From positions 1 through 48,097 of the forward strand of contig CANQDA010000026.1 in NCBI GenBank assembly GCA_947591155.1: a stretch of 48,097 nucleotides of DNA. Reading direction: 5' to 3'. Position 1 is the stretch's first letter, and every line of letters starts with the position of its first letter. The position numbers were made by a program, and so were the translations under genes. The notes under the pieces were generated by a model. That model searched no databases. It was not told the DNA's origin and worked only from the letters and a program-made list of their open reading frames with translations. This DNA is from an uncultured Lachnospiraceae bacterium (GTDB lineage: Bacteria; Bacillota; Clostridia; Lachnospirales; Lachnospiraceae). Positions 41,368 to 48,097 of this stretch are shown one piece after another.

Positions 41368-41377
41368 GTCCGGCTCC
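41352..41377 (+). terminator. Intrinsic terminator overlapping the AI-2E-family stop codon
   Basis: GGAGCTGGAC pairs with GTCCGGCTCC (one G-U) around a 6-nt loop and is followed by GTTTTCTT. The 5' arm lies in the last codons of the gene. Confidence 0.75.
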
Positions 41378-41383
41378 GTTTTC

Positions 41384-41542
41384 TTATCTGCACTTATTTC
41401 GGCTTGTCTTTTTGTGCCCTACATTCTCGAGAATCTTCTGCACTTCCTCAAGCGAGCATGAGATCTGCAACACTTTCCTGTGCACGTCGGGCTTATCGTA
41501 CGCAAGCCGGTACAGCTTTTTCCGGATTCCGCCTCTTCGCAT
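41384..41542 (-). CDS. Possible 52-aa basic protein downstream of trmB
   Basis: I do not recognise a family. The peptide starts MRRGGIRKKLYRLAYDK and continues with a helical segment (SCSLEEVQKILENVGHKK). Codon third positions are G/C-rich like those of neighbouring genes, and GGGAG lies five bases before ATG 41542, which supports translation. It would be the last gene of the importer-DUF624-trmB transcript. An ATG 12 codons upstream lacks a Shine-Dalgarno. Conservation has not been tested. Confidence 0.4.
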   Translation of the reverse strand: MRRGGIRKKLYRLAYDKPDVHRKVLQISCSLEEVQKILENVGHKKTSRNKCR

Positions 41543-41632
41543 GTCCACTCCCGCAGGTCGCCGCCGTCTGTTCGCCATATCCGCAAAAGATCAGCAGTAA
41601 CGCATATCTTTCTGTCACAGTTATATTATGCA

Positions 41633-42295
41633 TCAATTTTCTTTCCGTTCTCTGCAAATTACCATTTTGCAGATCGGGTTTCCCTGCGAAGAGAAGCGCT
41701 CCTCATACTCGGTCATGATATTCCCCTGCATCATCTGCGCGTCGTGATGCAGGTCGAAAGTGCACTGCTCCACGACCCATCCGGCGGCCTCCGCCTCTAA
41801 AAGAGCAAACTCAAAGAGCGTCCGATTGTCCGTCTTAAATTCCACGCGGCCGCCCGGCGCGAGGACACAGTCGTAGCGCGCCAGAAATTCACGGCTCGGC
41901 AGACGGCGCTTCGCATGGCGGTCCTTCGGCCATGGATCGGAAAAGTTCAAGTAGATCCCGGCAACCTCGCCGGGCCCGAACACGTCGGTCAGATCCTCGG
42001 CCTCCATGCGCAGAAACAGCAGGTTTGTCAGCTGCTCGTTCTCGCCGCGCTTCTCCAGCGCGCGCAGCAGCACGCTCGAGTACTTCTCGATACCCACGTA
42101 ATTGCGGTCAGGATGACACTGCGCCAGCTCCGTGATGAAGCGGCCCTTCCCCATTCCGATCTCCAGATACAGGGGCCGGTCGTTTCCGAACACCTCATCC
42201 CAGTGTCCCTTCTTCTCGCGCATCACATCCTCATGCACCACATATTCGCTTGCAGCAATCGCCTCCCGCGACCCGGGGATATTTCTCAACCTCAT
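41633..42295 (-). CDS. trmB: tRNA (guanine-N7-)-methyltransferase
   Basis: Forms 7-methylguanosine at position 46 of tRNA. The 220-aa Rossmann methyltransferase has the SAM motif YLEIGMGKGRFI, GIEKYSSVLLRAL, the catalytic LNFSDPWPKDRHAKRRL and the C-terminal TEYEERF. All TrmB signatures are present. Its ATG overlaps the TGA of the DUF624 gene (ATGA), so it is translationally coupled to a sugar-transport operon, an unexpected partner for a tRNA-modification enzyme. Confidence 0.97.
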   Translation of the reverse strand: MRLRNIPGSREAIAASEYVVHEDVMREKKGHWDEVFGNDRPLYLEIGMGKGRFITELAQCHPDRNYVGIEKYSSVLLRALEKRGENEQLTNLLFLRMEAEDLTDVFGPGEVAGIYLNFSDPWPKDRHAKRRLPSREFLARYDCVLAPGGRVEFKTDNRTLFEFALLEAEAAGWVVEQCTFDLHHDAQMMQGNIMTEYEERFSSQGNPICKMVICRERKEN

Positions 42296-42942
42296 GTTTC
42301 CGCATCCTCTTCTTTCCCGGCCTTCTCCGTCTTTCGGAACACCGCGACCATCAGCATCGCGATCACATAGCCCGGGTAGGCCAATCCGTACAGGCCCCAG
42401 AGCCAGAAAAAGTAATTCGACAGCATCATCAGCGCCAGCGGGAACAGCATGATCACCGCCATGCAGAGACTTCTCGGGAAAAACGCGAAAGAAAGAAGGA
42501 GCGCGTTCTTCACGGTCTGTTTCAGCCCGTTATCATAGCGGGCGATCAGCGCGAAAATATAGTTGCTCACCATTACCGTGAGCAACAGGATCGCGATAAT
42601 GAGCACGAGCGACACCTTTTTCATCGCACCGTAGCCATCAAGTATCCCTGCCCGAAGCAGATAGAGATTGTACAGGTACACGGCCATGATCGCCAGGTCG
42701 ACAAGCCAAACCTTCGTGGCGTTCTTAAAGTTTTCCCGAAACGCGCGGAAAAATCCTCTGGTGAGCGCACCCTGGTCGTTCTCAGCCATCCGCAGCAGCA
42801 GATAGTACATCGCAGAAAACGACGCGCCCGCCGTTACGACGGGCAGCGCGCATAGTAAAGTCAGAATATTGACCCATATCAGATCAACCAGTTTTCCGAC
42901 CGTGCGGAAAAAGAGGTTATCCATACTAAACAGATGATCCAT
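42292..42942 (-). CDS. DUF624 (YesL-like) membrane protein
   Basis: A 216-aa protein with five or six TM helices; it opens with NLFFRTVGKLVDLIWVNILTLLCALPVVTAG, the DUF624/YesL signature. Such proteins are regularly encoded next to CUT1 importers and glycosidases in Firmicutes; the molecular role is not known. The start follows AGGGGAT. Here it follows the MalG-like permease by 90 bp and overlaps trmB. Confidence 0.92.
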   Translation of the reverse strand: MDHLFSMDNLFFRTVGKLVDLIWVNILTLLCALPVVTAGASFSAMYYLLLRMAENDQGALTRGFFRAFRENFKNATKVWLVDLAIMAVYLYNLYLLRAGILDGYGAMKKVSLVLIIAILLLTVMVSNYIFALIARYDNGLKQTVKNALLLSFAFFPRSLCMAVIMLFPLALMMLSNYFFWLWGLYGLAYPGYVIAMLMVAVFRKTEKAGKEEDAET

Positions 42943-43032
42943 ATAACTTATCCCCTGTTTGCATTCGCCTTTACGCCGCCAGACACCACTGATATGCGGA
43001 TAAACTGAGCAGCGCTGCTTTTTTCGTTCCTG

Positions 43033-43875
43033 TTATCCTTTCACGCCGCCAAGCGCCACGCCTGCGATGATGTACTTCGACAGCAGGAAGTAGACGATGA
43101 ACAGCGGAAGCACCGTCAGCGTCAGGCCCATGTAGATCGAGCCGTACTCTGTCTTGTAGATATCGCCTTTCAGAAGGCTGACCATGATCGGCATCGTGTA
43201 CTTCTCCTGCCTTGTCAGAAGGATCAACGGCAGGAACAGGTTGTTCCACGAGCTCACGAATGAGAAGATCGCCTGCGTTGCGATCGCCGGTTTCATGATC
43301 GGCAGAACGATGTGGTTGAAGGTGTGGAATTCACCCGAACCATCGATCCTGGCCGAAGCCACAATGTCAAGCGGCAAGGCCGAGAGCATGAACTGTCTCA
43401 TGAAGAAGACCATGGTCGGCGCCGCGATGGACGGTAAGATCAGCGCCAGGAAATTGTTCGTCATGTGGATCTGGTACATGAACTGATAAAAACCGATACT
43501 CATCACCTGTGCCGGGATCATCATGATCGCCATGATAAAGGTGAAGAACGGCTGCCTCAGCTTCCAGGTATACACCACGACCGCATACGCCGTCAGCGTG
43601 GAAAAATATACCGCGCACGCCGTCGAACCGGTCGAGATGATCATGGAGTTCAGGAAGCCTCTGAGCGGATTAAAGCTCTTTCCGGTCAGGATCTTGAAGT
43701 TGTTCAGCAGGTGCGTAGACGGGATCAGCGAGATCGCGTGCTGCTGGATCTCCGTCGTGCTCCTCGTCGCGTTGATGATCATGATGAGGAAAGGCATGAT
43801 GCTGAGTATCGTGAGGATGGCACATATGATGTACACAAACGTCATAAAGCCTTTCGATGCCTTTTTGTTCGTCAT
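43033..43875 (-). CDS. CUT1 ABC transporter permease, MalG-like (AraC-linked operon)
   Basis: One of two membrane subunits of a carbohydrate importer. The 280-aa protein has six TM helices, the EAA-type loop (SARIDGSGEFHTFNHIVLPIMKP) and the family ending YIIAGVALGGVKG. It resembles the partial permease at the right edge of the window, so two related systems stand side by side. Its ATG shares one base with the stop codon of the MalF-like gene, which fits coordinated synthesis. The ATPase is not encoded here. Confidence 0.94.
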   Translation of the reverse strand: MTNKKASKGFMTFVYIICAILTILSIMPFLIMIINATRSTTEIQQHAISLIPSTHLLNNFKILTGKSFNPLRGFLNSMIISTGSTACAVYFSTLTAYAVVVYTWKLRQPFFTFIMAIMMIPAQVMSIGFYQFMYQIHMTNNFLALILPSIAAPTMVFFMRQFMLSALPLDIVASARIDGSGEFHTFNHIVLPIMKPAIATQAIFSFVSSWNNLFLPLILLTRQEKYTMPIMVSLLKGDIYKTEYGSIYMGLTLTVLPLFIVYFLLSKYIIAGVALGGVKG

Positions 43876-44858
43876 TACGCCATCCCCCTTTCTTCCAGCT
43901 TCTTCTTTTTCTTCATTTCCTTCGCAACCTTCTTCAGCTGCTTGCGCTCCTGCACCTCATAGCGATCCTGCATCAGGAAGAATACGACAGCGGAGAGCAC
44001 GCAGATGATCAGGAACATGATAATGCTCGCAGCCGAGGCACGGCTGTACAGGTAGCTGCCGCTGAACGCCTGGTTGTAGATGAATACGCTCGTGGTGAGG
44101 GTCGCGTTGTTCGGTCCGCTCTTCGCAACAAGGAGCTGCGGGATATCGAACATCTGCAGACCGCCGATCAGGCTCGTCACCAACGTGTAGATCAGGATCG
44201 TCCTGAGGTTCGGTATGGTGATGTAGAAGAACTTCTGCCATCCGCTCGCGCCGTCGATCTCCGCGGCCTCAAACCACTCCGGGCTCATGCCCAGGATACC
44301 GGAGATCAGCACGATCATTGTGTAGCCGTACCACATCCAGAACTGGATGAACGCGACCACGCCTCTCGCGATCCACTTGTTTCGGAAGAATTCGATCGGA
44401 GCTTCGGACAGATGAAGCGAAGCAAACAGATCGTTCATCGGGCCCATCGGGTATCCGAACATCGCTCCGAACAGGATAGCGACGGTCGCCGCCGTGATGA
44501 TGTTCGGCATGTAGAATACGACCTTGAAGAAGCCCTGCCCCTTCACCTTAAAGAGCGTCCCGGAGAACCATGCCGCCAGTACCAGTGCGAGCAGGATCTG
44601 CGGGAGGAAATTCATGCCCCACATCAGGAAGGTATTTCCGAGAGCCGTGCGGAACGTCGGCGTGTTGATGATCGTCTGGAAATTCTGCAGCGGATTCTCT
44701 AAAAAGTGAAATGTTACTGCTCCTATGCCCTTAAAATCCGTAAAACCCAGTAAGATCGTGAAGATCACCGGGTACAGCGTAAACAGGCAAAAAGCAACAA
44801 CAAACGGAATACTAAAAATATATCCGTATTTCGCGTATGAAAGCTTTTTCTTTTTCAT
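43875..44858 (-). CDS. CUT1 ABC transporter permease, MalF-like (AraC-linked operon)
   Basis: Second membrane subunit, 327 aa, with a basic N-terminus (KKKKLSYAKYGYIF), six TM helices and the EAA loop (EAAEIDGASGWQKFFYITIPNL). The C-terminus ends in a basic Lys/Glu-rich tail. The start is ATG 44858 with GGAGG just upstream; a GTG four codons earlier is possible. A terminator-like hairpin lies between it and the solute-binding protein gene, so less permease than binding protein should be made. Confidence 0.94.
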   Translation of the reverse strand: MKKKKLSYAKYGYIFSIPFVVAFCLFTLYPVIFTILLGFTDFKGIGAVTFHFLENPLQNFQTIINTPTFRTALGNTFLMWGMNFLPQILLALVLAAWFSGTLFKVKGQGFFKVVFYMPNIITAATVAILFGAMFGYPMGPMNDLFASLHLSEAPIEFFRNKWIARGVVAFIQFWMWYGYTMIVLISGILGMSPEWFEAAEIDGASGWQKFFYITIPNLRTILIYTLVTSLIGGLQMFDIPQLLVAKSGPNNATLTTSVFIYNQAFSGSYLYSRASAASIIMFLIICVLSAVVFFLMQDRYEVQERKQLKKVAKEMKKKKKLEERGMA

Positions 44859-44877
44859 GTCATCCTCCACGCTTAAA

Positions 44878-44912
44878 AGGGGAGACGATCCCTTGCCAAG
44901 ACCGTCTCCCCT
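44878..44912 (-). terminator. Internal terminator between binding-protein and permease genes
   Basis: AGGGGAGACG pairs perfectly with CGTCTCCCCT over 10 bp and on the minus strand is followed by TTTTAAG. Partial termination here is a common way to raise binding protein over permease levels. Confidence 0.75.
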
Positions 44913-44926
44913 AAATTTCTTAAGAC

Positions 44927-46276
44927 TTACTCAACAATTACGTCCAGGTTGTCAGCAACGTTCTGCTTGAATGCTGCAATCGCGTCTTCCCTCGACAGAT
45001 TGCCGGCCGTGTACTCACGAACCGCATCTCTCCAGTACTGGTTGATCGTCTCATCGTACTGGGTGAGGTTCTTGCCGTTTGCAAACGCGTTCGCCGGAAC
45101 GAATACATCGAACATGTTCTGTCCGCCAAGGAAGTCAACCTCGCCGTTGGACATATTCATAACCGTGCTGGAAGCAACCGCGTCCTTCGTGCCCTGCTCG
45201 CCGTCAACCATGGTGCCGTTCGCCCACAGATACTGAAGACCTGTCTCGCTGCAGTCGAGCGTGATCCAGTCGATGATCTGCTTCACAGCGTCAGCCTTCT
45301 GCGTATCCTTGTTCGCAAGAAGCCATGTACCGCCCCAGAAGAAACCGATCGGGGATTCGCAGACAGCCCAGTCGCCGTATGTGCCTTCGCCAACAGCCTC
45401 GCCGCCGCAGTTCGGAGCCATCGTGTAGTTGATCAGCCATGCCGGTCCGAAGAAACCGAAGATGCCCTTCGTGCCTTCGCCCTTCATGTCAGCAAACCAT
45501 GCGTCCTGCCAGTCCTGCGTGTCGTTGTGGTAGTCGTTGTCCTTCAGCTGCTTGGACAGATCCAGGAACTCTTCTCTCTTCGGGTCGATGTTCAGCTTGC
45601 CGTCTACGATCCAGCCCGTGTCGGAGCTGTTCTCAACTGCGTGCCAGAGATCGCCGTCACCGGAGATGATGCCATAGCCTTTTGCCTTCAGCTCCTCAGC
45701 CGCTGCGAAGAACTGATCCCAGCTTCCGCTGCCGCCGCCGATCTTCTCGGAGATCGTTGCCGGATCATCGGTTCCCCATACGTCCTGAGCGATGGAACGA
45801 CGATAGATGAAAGCGCCGCCCGTTGCCTGGTAGCCAAGGCCTACGACTTTGCCGTCCGGGTTCGTTCCGATATCTACGCTGTACTGAGCGATGTCAGCAG
45901 CCTCGAGCTCAGCGTCAACATCGATGCCGAGATCTTCGTACGGCATAGCATAACCCGCGGCGTCGCCCTGCGTGTACTTCAGAACGAAAGCAGCCTCTGC
46001 ACAGTAGATGTCCGGAGCGTCGTCGCCGCCTGCCGCCAGAGCCTGGTCAAGAGCCGGCTGGTAAGCGCCGTCTGTGGTAGCGATGATGGTCGGGTTGATC
46101 GTGTAACCAAAATCCGGATGCGTCTCAACAAACTTGTTGATCATGTTCGGAACTTCGTCCGTGAACGCATATACGTTGATCACATCGTCAGCGGCCATAA
46201 CAACACTGCCGGTGCCTGCGCACATGGACATTGCCATAGCAAGACCAAGTGCAGTTGCGATAAGTTTCTTTTTCAT
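44927..46276 (-). CDS. CUT1 extracellular solute-binding protein
   Basis: Captures a carbohydrate outside the cell and delivers it to the two permeases. The signal peptide (KKKLIATALGLAMAMSMCAG, then VVMAADD) has a cysteine at about residue 19, but the lipobox is poor, so it may be cleaved after VMA. The family 1 fold follows, with QALAAGGDDAPDIYCAEAAFVLKY and a Trp/Gly-rich sugar pocket (GFFWGGTWLLANKDTQKADA). Length of 449 aa is normal. The start follows GGGAGGTAACGTAC. It is divergent from an AraC regulator. Confidence 0.93.
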   Translation of the reverse strand: MKKKLIATALGLAMAMSMCAGTGSVVMAADDVINVYAFTDEVPNMINKFVETHPDFGYTINPTIIATTDGAYQPALDQALAAGGDDAPDIYCAEAAFVLKYTQGDAAGYAMPYEDLGIDVDAELEAADIAQYSVDIGTNPDGKVVGLGYQATGGAFIYRRSIAQDVWGTDDPATISEKIGGGSGSWDQFFAAAEELKAKGYGIISGDGDLWHAVENSSDTGWIVDGKLNIDPKREEFLDLSKQLKDNDYHNDTQDWQDAWFADMKGEGTKGIFGFFGPAWLINYTMAPNCGGEAVGEGTYGDWAVCESPIGFFWGGTWLLANKDTQKADAVKQIIDWITLDCSETGLQYLWANGTMVDGEQGTKDAVASSTVMNMSNGEVDFLGGQNMFDVFVPANAFANGKNLTQYDETINQYWRDAVREYTAGNLSREDAIAAFKQNVADNLDVIVE

Positions 46277-46307
46277 GTACGTTACCTCCCGTTTTTTTGA
46301 TGATTTT

Positions 46308-46336
46308 ATTATATCAGTCATTTTTATGCATTGATA
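46308..46336 (-). promoter_or_regulatory. Activator-dependent promoter of the importer operon
   Basis: The minus strand has a perfect -10 TATAAT but only a weak -35 (TATCAA at 17 nt). Two direct repeats lie just upstream at 46343-46372, as expected for AraC-type activation. Confidence 0.5.
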
Positions 46337-46342
46337 CCAAAT

Positions 46343-46425
46343 ACTTGCCCTTTAAATACAGTATTCTTGCTATTTAGCACATATTTTTTGAATTCTGATT
46401 GATTTTATTTGCAATTCTTGCTATA
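46343..46425. promoter_or_regulatory. Direct repeats in the AraC/importer intergenic region
   Basis: CTTGC with similar flanks occurs at 46344, 46366 and 46417; the first two are 22 bp apart, two helical turns. The third (TTCTTGCTATAAT) overlaps the -10 region of the araC-family gene, which could give autorepression. Confidence 0.45.
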
Positions 46426-46427
46426 AT
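46399..46427 (+). promoter_or_regulatory. Sigma-A promoter for the AraC-family regulator
   Basis: -35 TTGATT, 17-nt spacer, -10 TATAAT, about 50 bp before the start codon. Confidence 0.7.
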
Positions 46428-46479
46428 ACAAGAGTAAAATCGCAATTTTTTTCAAATAGTTTTAACAAGAGGAAACATT

Positions 46480-47430
46480 ATGTACACAGATAAATTTGTA
46501 AGTCTGCACGAAAACGTTGCGTTTGCGGACGATCCCCACGTCGTCGTGTATCTGAACGATGAGATCCGGGATTTCCCCACGCACTGGCACACGCCGCTCG
46601 AAATTCTCATGCCGATCGACAACATCTACACCGCCCGCGTGAACAACAAGGAATATGTCCTTCAGCCCTACGACATTCTCTTTGTCGCGCCGAATGTGCA
46701 TCATTCCTATGAGGCGCCGGGTTCCGGCCAGCGCTACTTCATCCTGGCCGACATGTCGGTGCTGTCCAACATCGTGAATTTCCAGGAGATCCTCTCCTTT
46801 GTCAATCCGACCGCGCTCTTTCCCGCGGACGAGTCGTCCGAGATCTATGCGCGGCTCAAATCCCTGTTTCTGGAGATCTGCGACATCTATCTGAGTCAGG
46901 ACAATCTCTACGTCTCCGCCTCCCATTCGGGGGAGGGCGAGGATCCTCCCCGCTCGGTCAGCCTTACCGAATCCCTCGTCTACGCGAAGCTGATCGAGAT
47001 GCTGACGCTGATCGTGCGGAACCAGGATTCCTCCCAACGCGTCGTCTTCCCCTCCGGGAAACAGCAGGACTATATCAACCAGTTCGTCATCATCTGCAAC
47101 TACATCGACGCGCACTGCACCGAAAACCTTTCGCTGGAGGGCGCGGCCAAGATATCCGGCTTCAGCAAATACCATTTCGCGCGGCTGTTCAAGGAGTTCA
47201 CGCACGAATCCTTCTATAAGTATGTCAACAAAAAACGGATCCAGTATTCGGAGCAGCTGCTGCTGCACCAGAAGCTGTCTGTGACGGAGGTCGCCCTCTC
47301 GTCCGGTTTCTCGAACACCTCCTCCTTCATCCGCATGTTCAAGCTGATGAACGGCTGCACGCCGCGGGAGTTCCGGAAAAACAAAGGCGCGGCCGACCGG
47401 CAGGGGAGCGACCGCGCACTGCATGAGTGA
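46480..47430 (+). CDS. AraC family transcriptional regulator with cupin sensor domain
   Basis: A 316-aa regulator. The N-terminal cupin (about 20-110: HWHTPLEILMPID, YDILFVAPNVHHSYE) should bind a sugar. The C-terminal domain (about 205-305) has both AraC helix-turn-helix units: LEGAAKISGFSKYHFARLFKEFTHESF and VTEVALSSGFSNTSSFIRMFK, then the typical NGCTPREFRK. The start follows AGAGGAAACATT. It is divergent from the importer operon and probably activates it, using the direct repeats between them. Confidence 0.95.
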   Translation: MYTDKFVSLHENVAFADDPHVVVYLNDEIRDFPTHWHTPLEILMPIDNIYTARVNNKEYVLQPYDILFVAPNVHHSYEAPGSGQRYFILADMSVLSNIVNFQEILSFVNPTALFPADESSEIYARLKSLFLEICDIYLSQDNLYVSASHSGEGEDPPRSVSLTESLVYAKLIEMLTLIVRNQDSSQRVVFPSGKQQDYINQFVIICNYIDAHCTENLSLEGAAKISGFSKYHFARLFKEFTHESFYKYVNKKRIQYSEQLLLHQKLSVTEVALSSGFSNTSSFIRMFKLMNGCTPREFRKNKGAADRQGSDRALHE

Positions 47431-47520
47431 CCGAAGGAACGAATTCAGGAGTAATCTCAGGAGTGACCGAAGAAGTGGCTTCCCGATTCAGATTCAGACA
47501 AACAAAATCTGTAAAAAAAC

Positions 47521-47548
47521 GGGGCACGGCAAATCTACGCCGTGCCCC
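47521..47548 (-). terminator. Intrinsic terminator of the right-edge importer operon
   Basis: GGGGCACGGC and GCCGTGCCCC form a perfect 10-bp stem with an 8-nt loop. On the minus strand seven U residues follow after one G; on the plus strand there is no U-tract, although it may still help to end the AraC-family transcript. Confidence 0.8.
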
Positions 47549-47674
47549 AAATTCATATCTTTTAAATGTGAAATCAGCTGCAGCTTTACCTTCGTAACTG
47601 CAAATACCTTCACACTCCGGGTAAGATCTCCCTGCAGTCCCAGCTTATCGCTGTCCTTCATCATGCAAACTCAA

Positions 47675-48097
47675 TCAGCCCTTCACACTGCCCGCGGCGA
47701 CGCCGCCCACGATGAAGCGGGACAGGAAAATGTACACCACGATAACCGGCAGGATCGAGAACGCGATCATCACGTACACCTGGCCCATGTCGAACTTCAG
47801 GAAGTCCGCGCTACGCAGCTGCGCGATCAGGATCGGGAGCGTCTTCATCTTGTCATCATGCAGAATCAACGCCGGAATGAAGTAGTTGTTCCAGCTTCCC
47901 ACAAATGCGAAGATCATCTGCACGGCCAGCGCCGGCTTCATCAGCGGAAGCACGATCTGGTTGAACGTGTTAAACTCACCCGAGCCGTCGATACGCGCCG
48001 CCTCCACAAGAGACAGCGGCAGGTTGCTCTCCATGAACTGCTTCATATAGTAGAAGGTCACCGGAGCCGCGATCGACGGAATGATCAGCGGGATGAA
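47675..48097 (-). CDS. CUT1 ABC transporter permease, MalG-like (partial, runs off the window)
   Basis: The C-terminal part of a permease whose reading frame stays open to the last base of the window (FIPLIIPSIAAP before the GTG at 48061), so the true start is outside. It has the EAA-type loop (EAARIDGSGEFNTFNQIVLPLMKP), three TM helices and the ending FIVGGVAAGSVKG. It closely parallels the permease at 43033, which suggests duplicated importer operons flanking the AraC gene. It ends before the U-tract terminator at 47521. Confidence 0.92.
   Translation of the reverse strand, partial: FIPLIIPSIAAPVTFYYMKQFMESNLPLSLVEAARIDGSGEFNTFNQIVLPLMKPALAVQMIFAFVGSWNNYFIPALILHDDKMKTLPILIAQLRSADFLKFDMGQVYVMIAFSILPVIVVYIFLSRFIVGGVAAGSVKG

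Overview
The window looks like a chromosomal segment of a GC-rich, fibre-degrading, spore-forming member of the Clostridia, most likely Lachnospiraceae. Grounds: strong AGGAGG-type ribosome binding sites, near-consensus sigma-A promoters, an spmB gene, a T-box-like leader on metG, a NiCo-type riboswitch on a CDF exporter, extracellular and intracellular GH5/GH3 enzymes, and CUT1 sugar importers with no dedicated ATPase gene. There is one tRNA gene, no rRNA and no CRISPR array.

Layout. 1-4 kb: a decayed TnpV gene, an rRNA uracil methyltransferase with an unusual C-terminal extension, and the exoribonuclease YhaM. 4.2-12.7 kb (minus strand): an unusual cluster made of a solute-binding protein with an N-terminal propeller-like region, two CUT1 permeases, an HlyD/MacA-like adaptor and an orphan membrane protein with MacB-like topology. 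12.7-16 kb: a probable holin-like type I toxin with an antisense promoter, then an OmpR-type response regulator and histidine kinase separated by a structured repeat. 16-24 kb: secreted GH5 endoglucanase, DUF554 protein, citrate synthase, DUF5722 secreted glycosidase-like protein, degenerate NodB protein and a cysteine-cluster protein. 24-35 kb: small coiled-coil protein, riboswitch-controlled CDF transporter, M18 aminopeptidase, MATE pump, metG, DUF885 peptidase, spmB and degV. 35-48 kb: carbohydrate region with GH3-NodB (overlapping) divergent from an intracellular GH5, tRNA-Lys, an AI-2E-family exporter, then an AraC regulator divergent from an ABC importer operon that also carries DUF624 and trmB, and the edge of a second importer.

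How it fits together. Secreted GH5 (and possibly DUF5722) enzymes would cut beta-glucans outside the cell, CUT1 importers would take up oligosaccharides, and cytoplasmic GH3 and GH5 enzymes would finish them. AraC and two-component regulators sit beside these genes. This is inference from gene families and position.

The most unusual features are (i) the importer-plus-adaptor cluster at 4.2-12.7 kb; (ii) two families of intergenic structured repeats, each with two copies and paired base changes that keep the stems; (iii) a candidate type I toxin-antitoxin locus; and (iv) low-complexity insertions in many otherwise ordinary conserved proteins.
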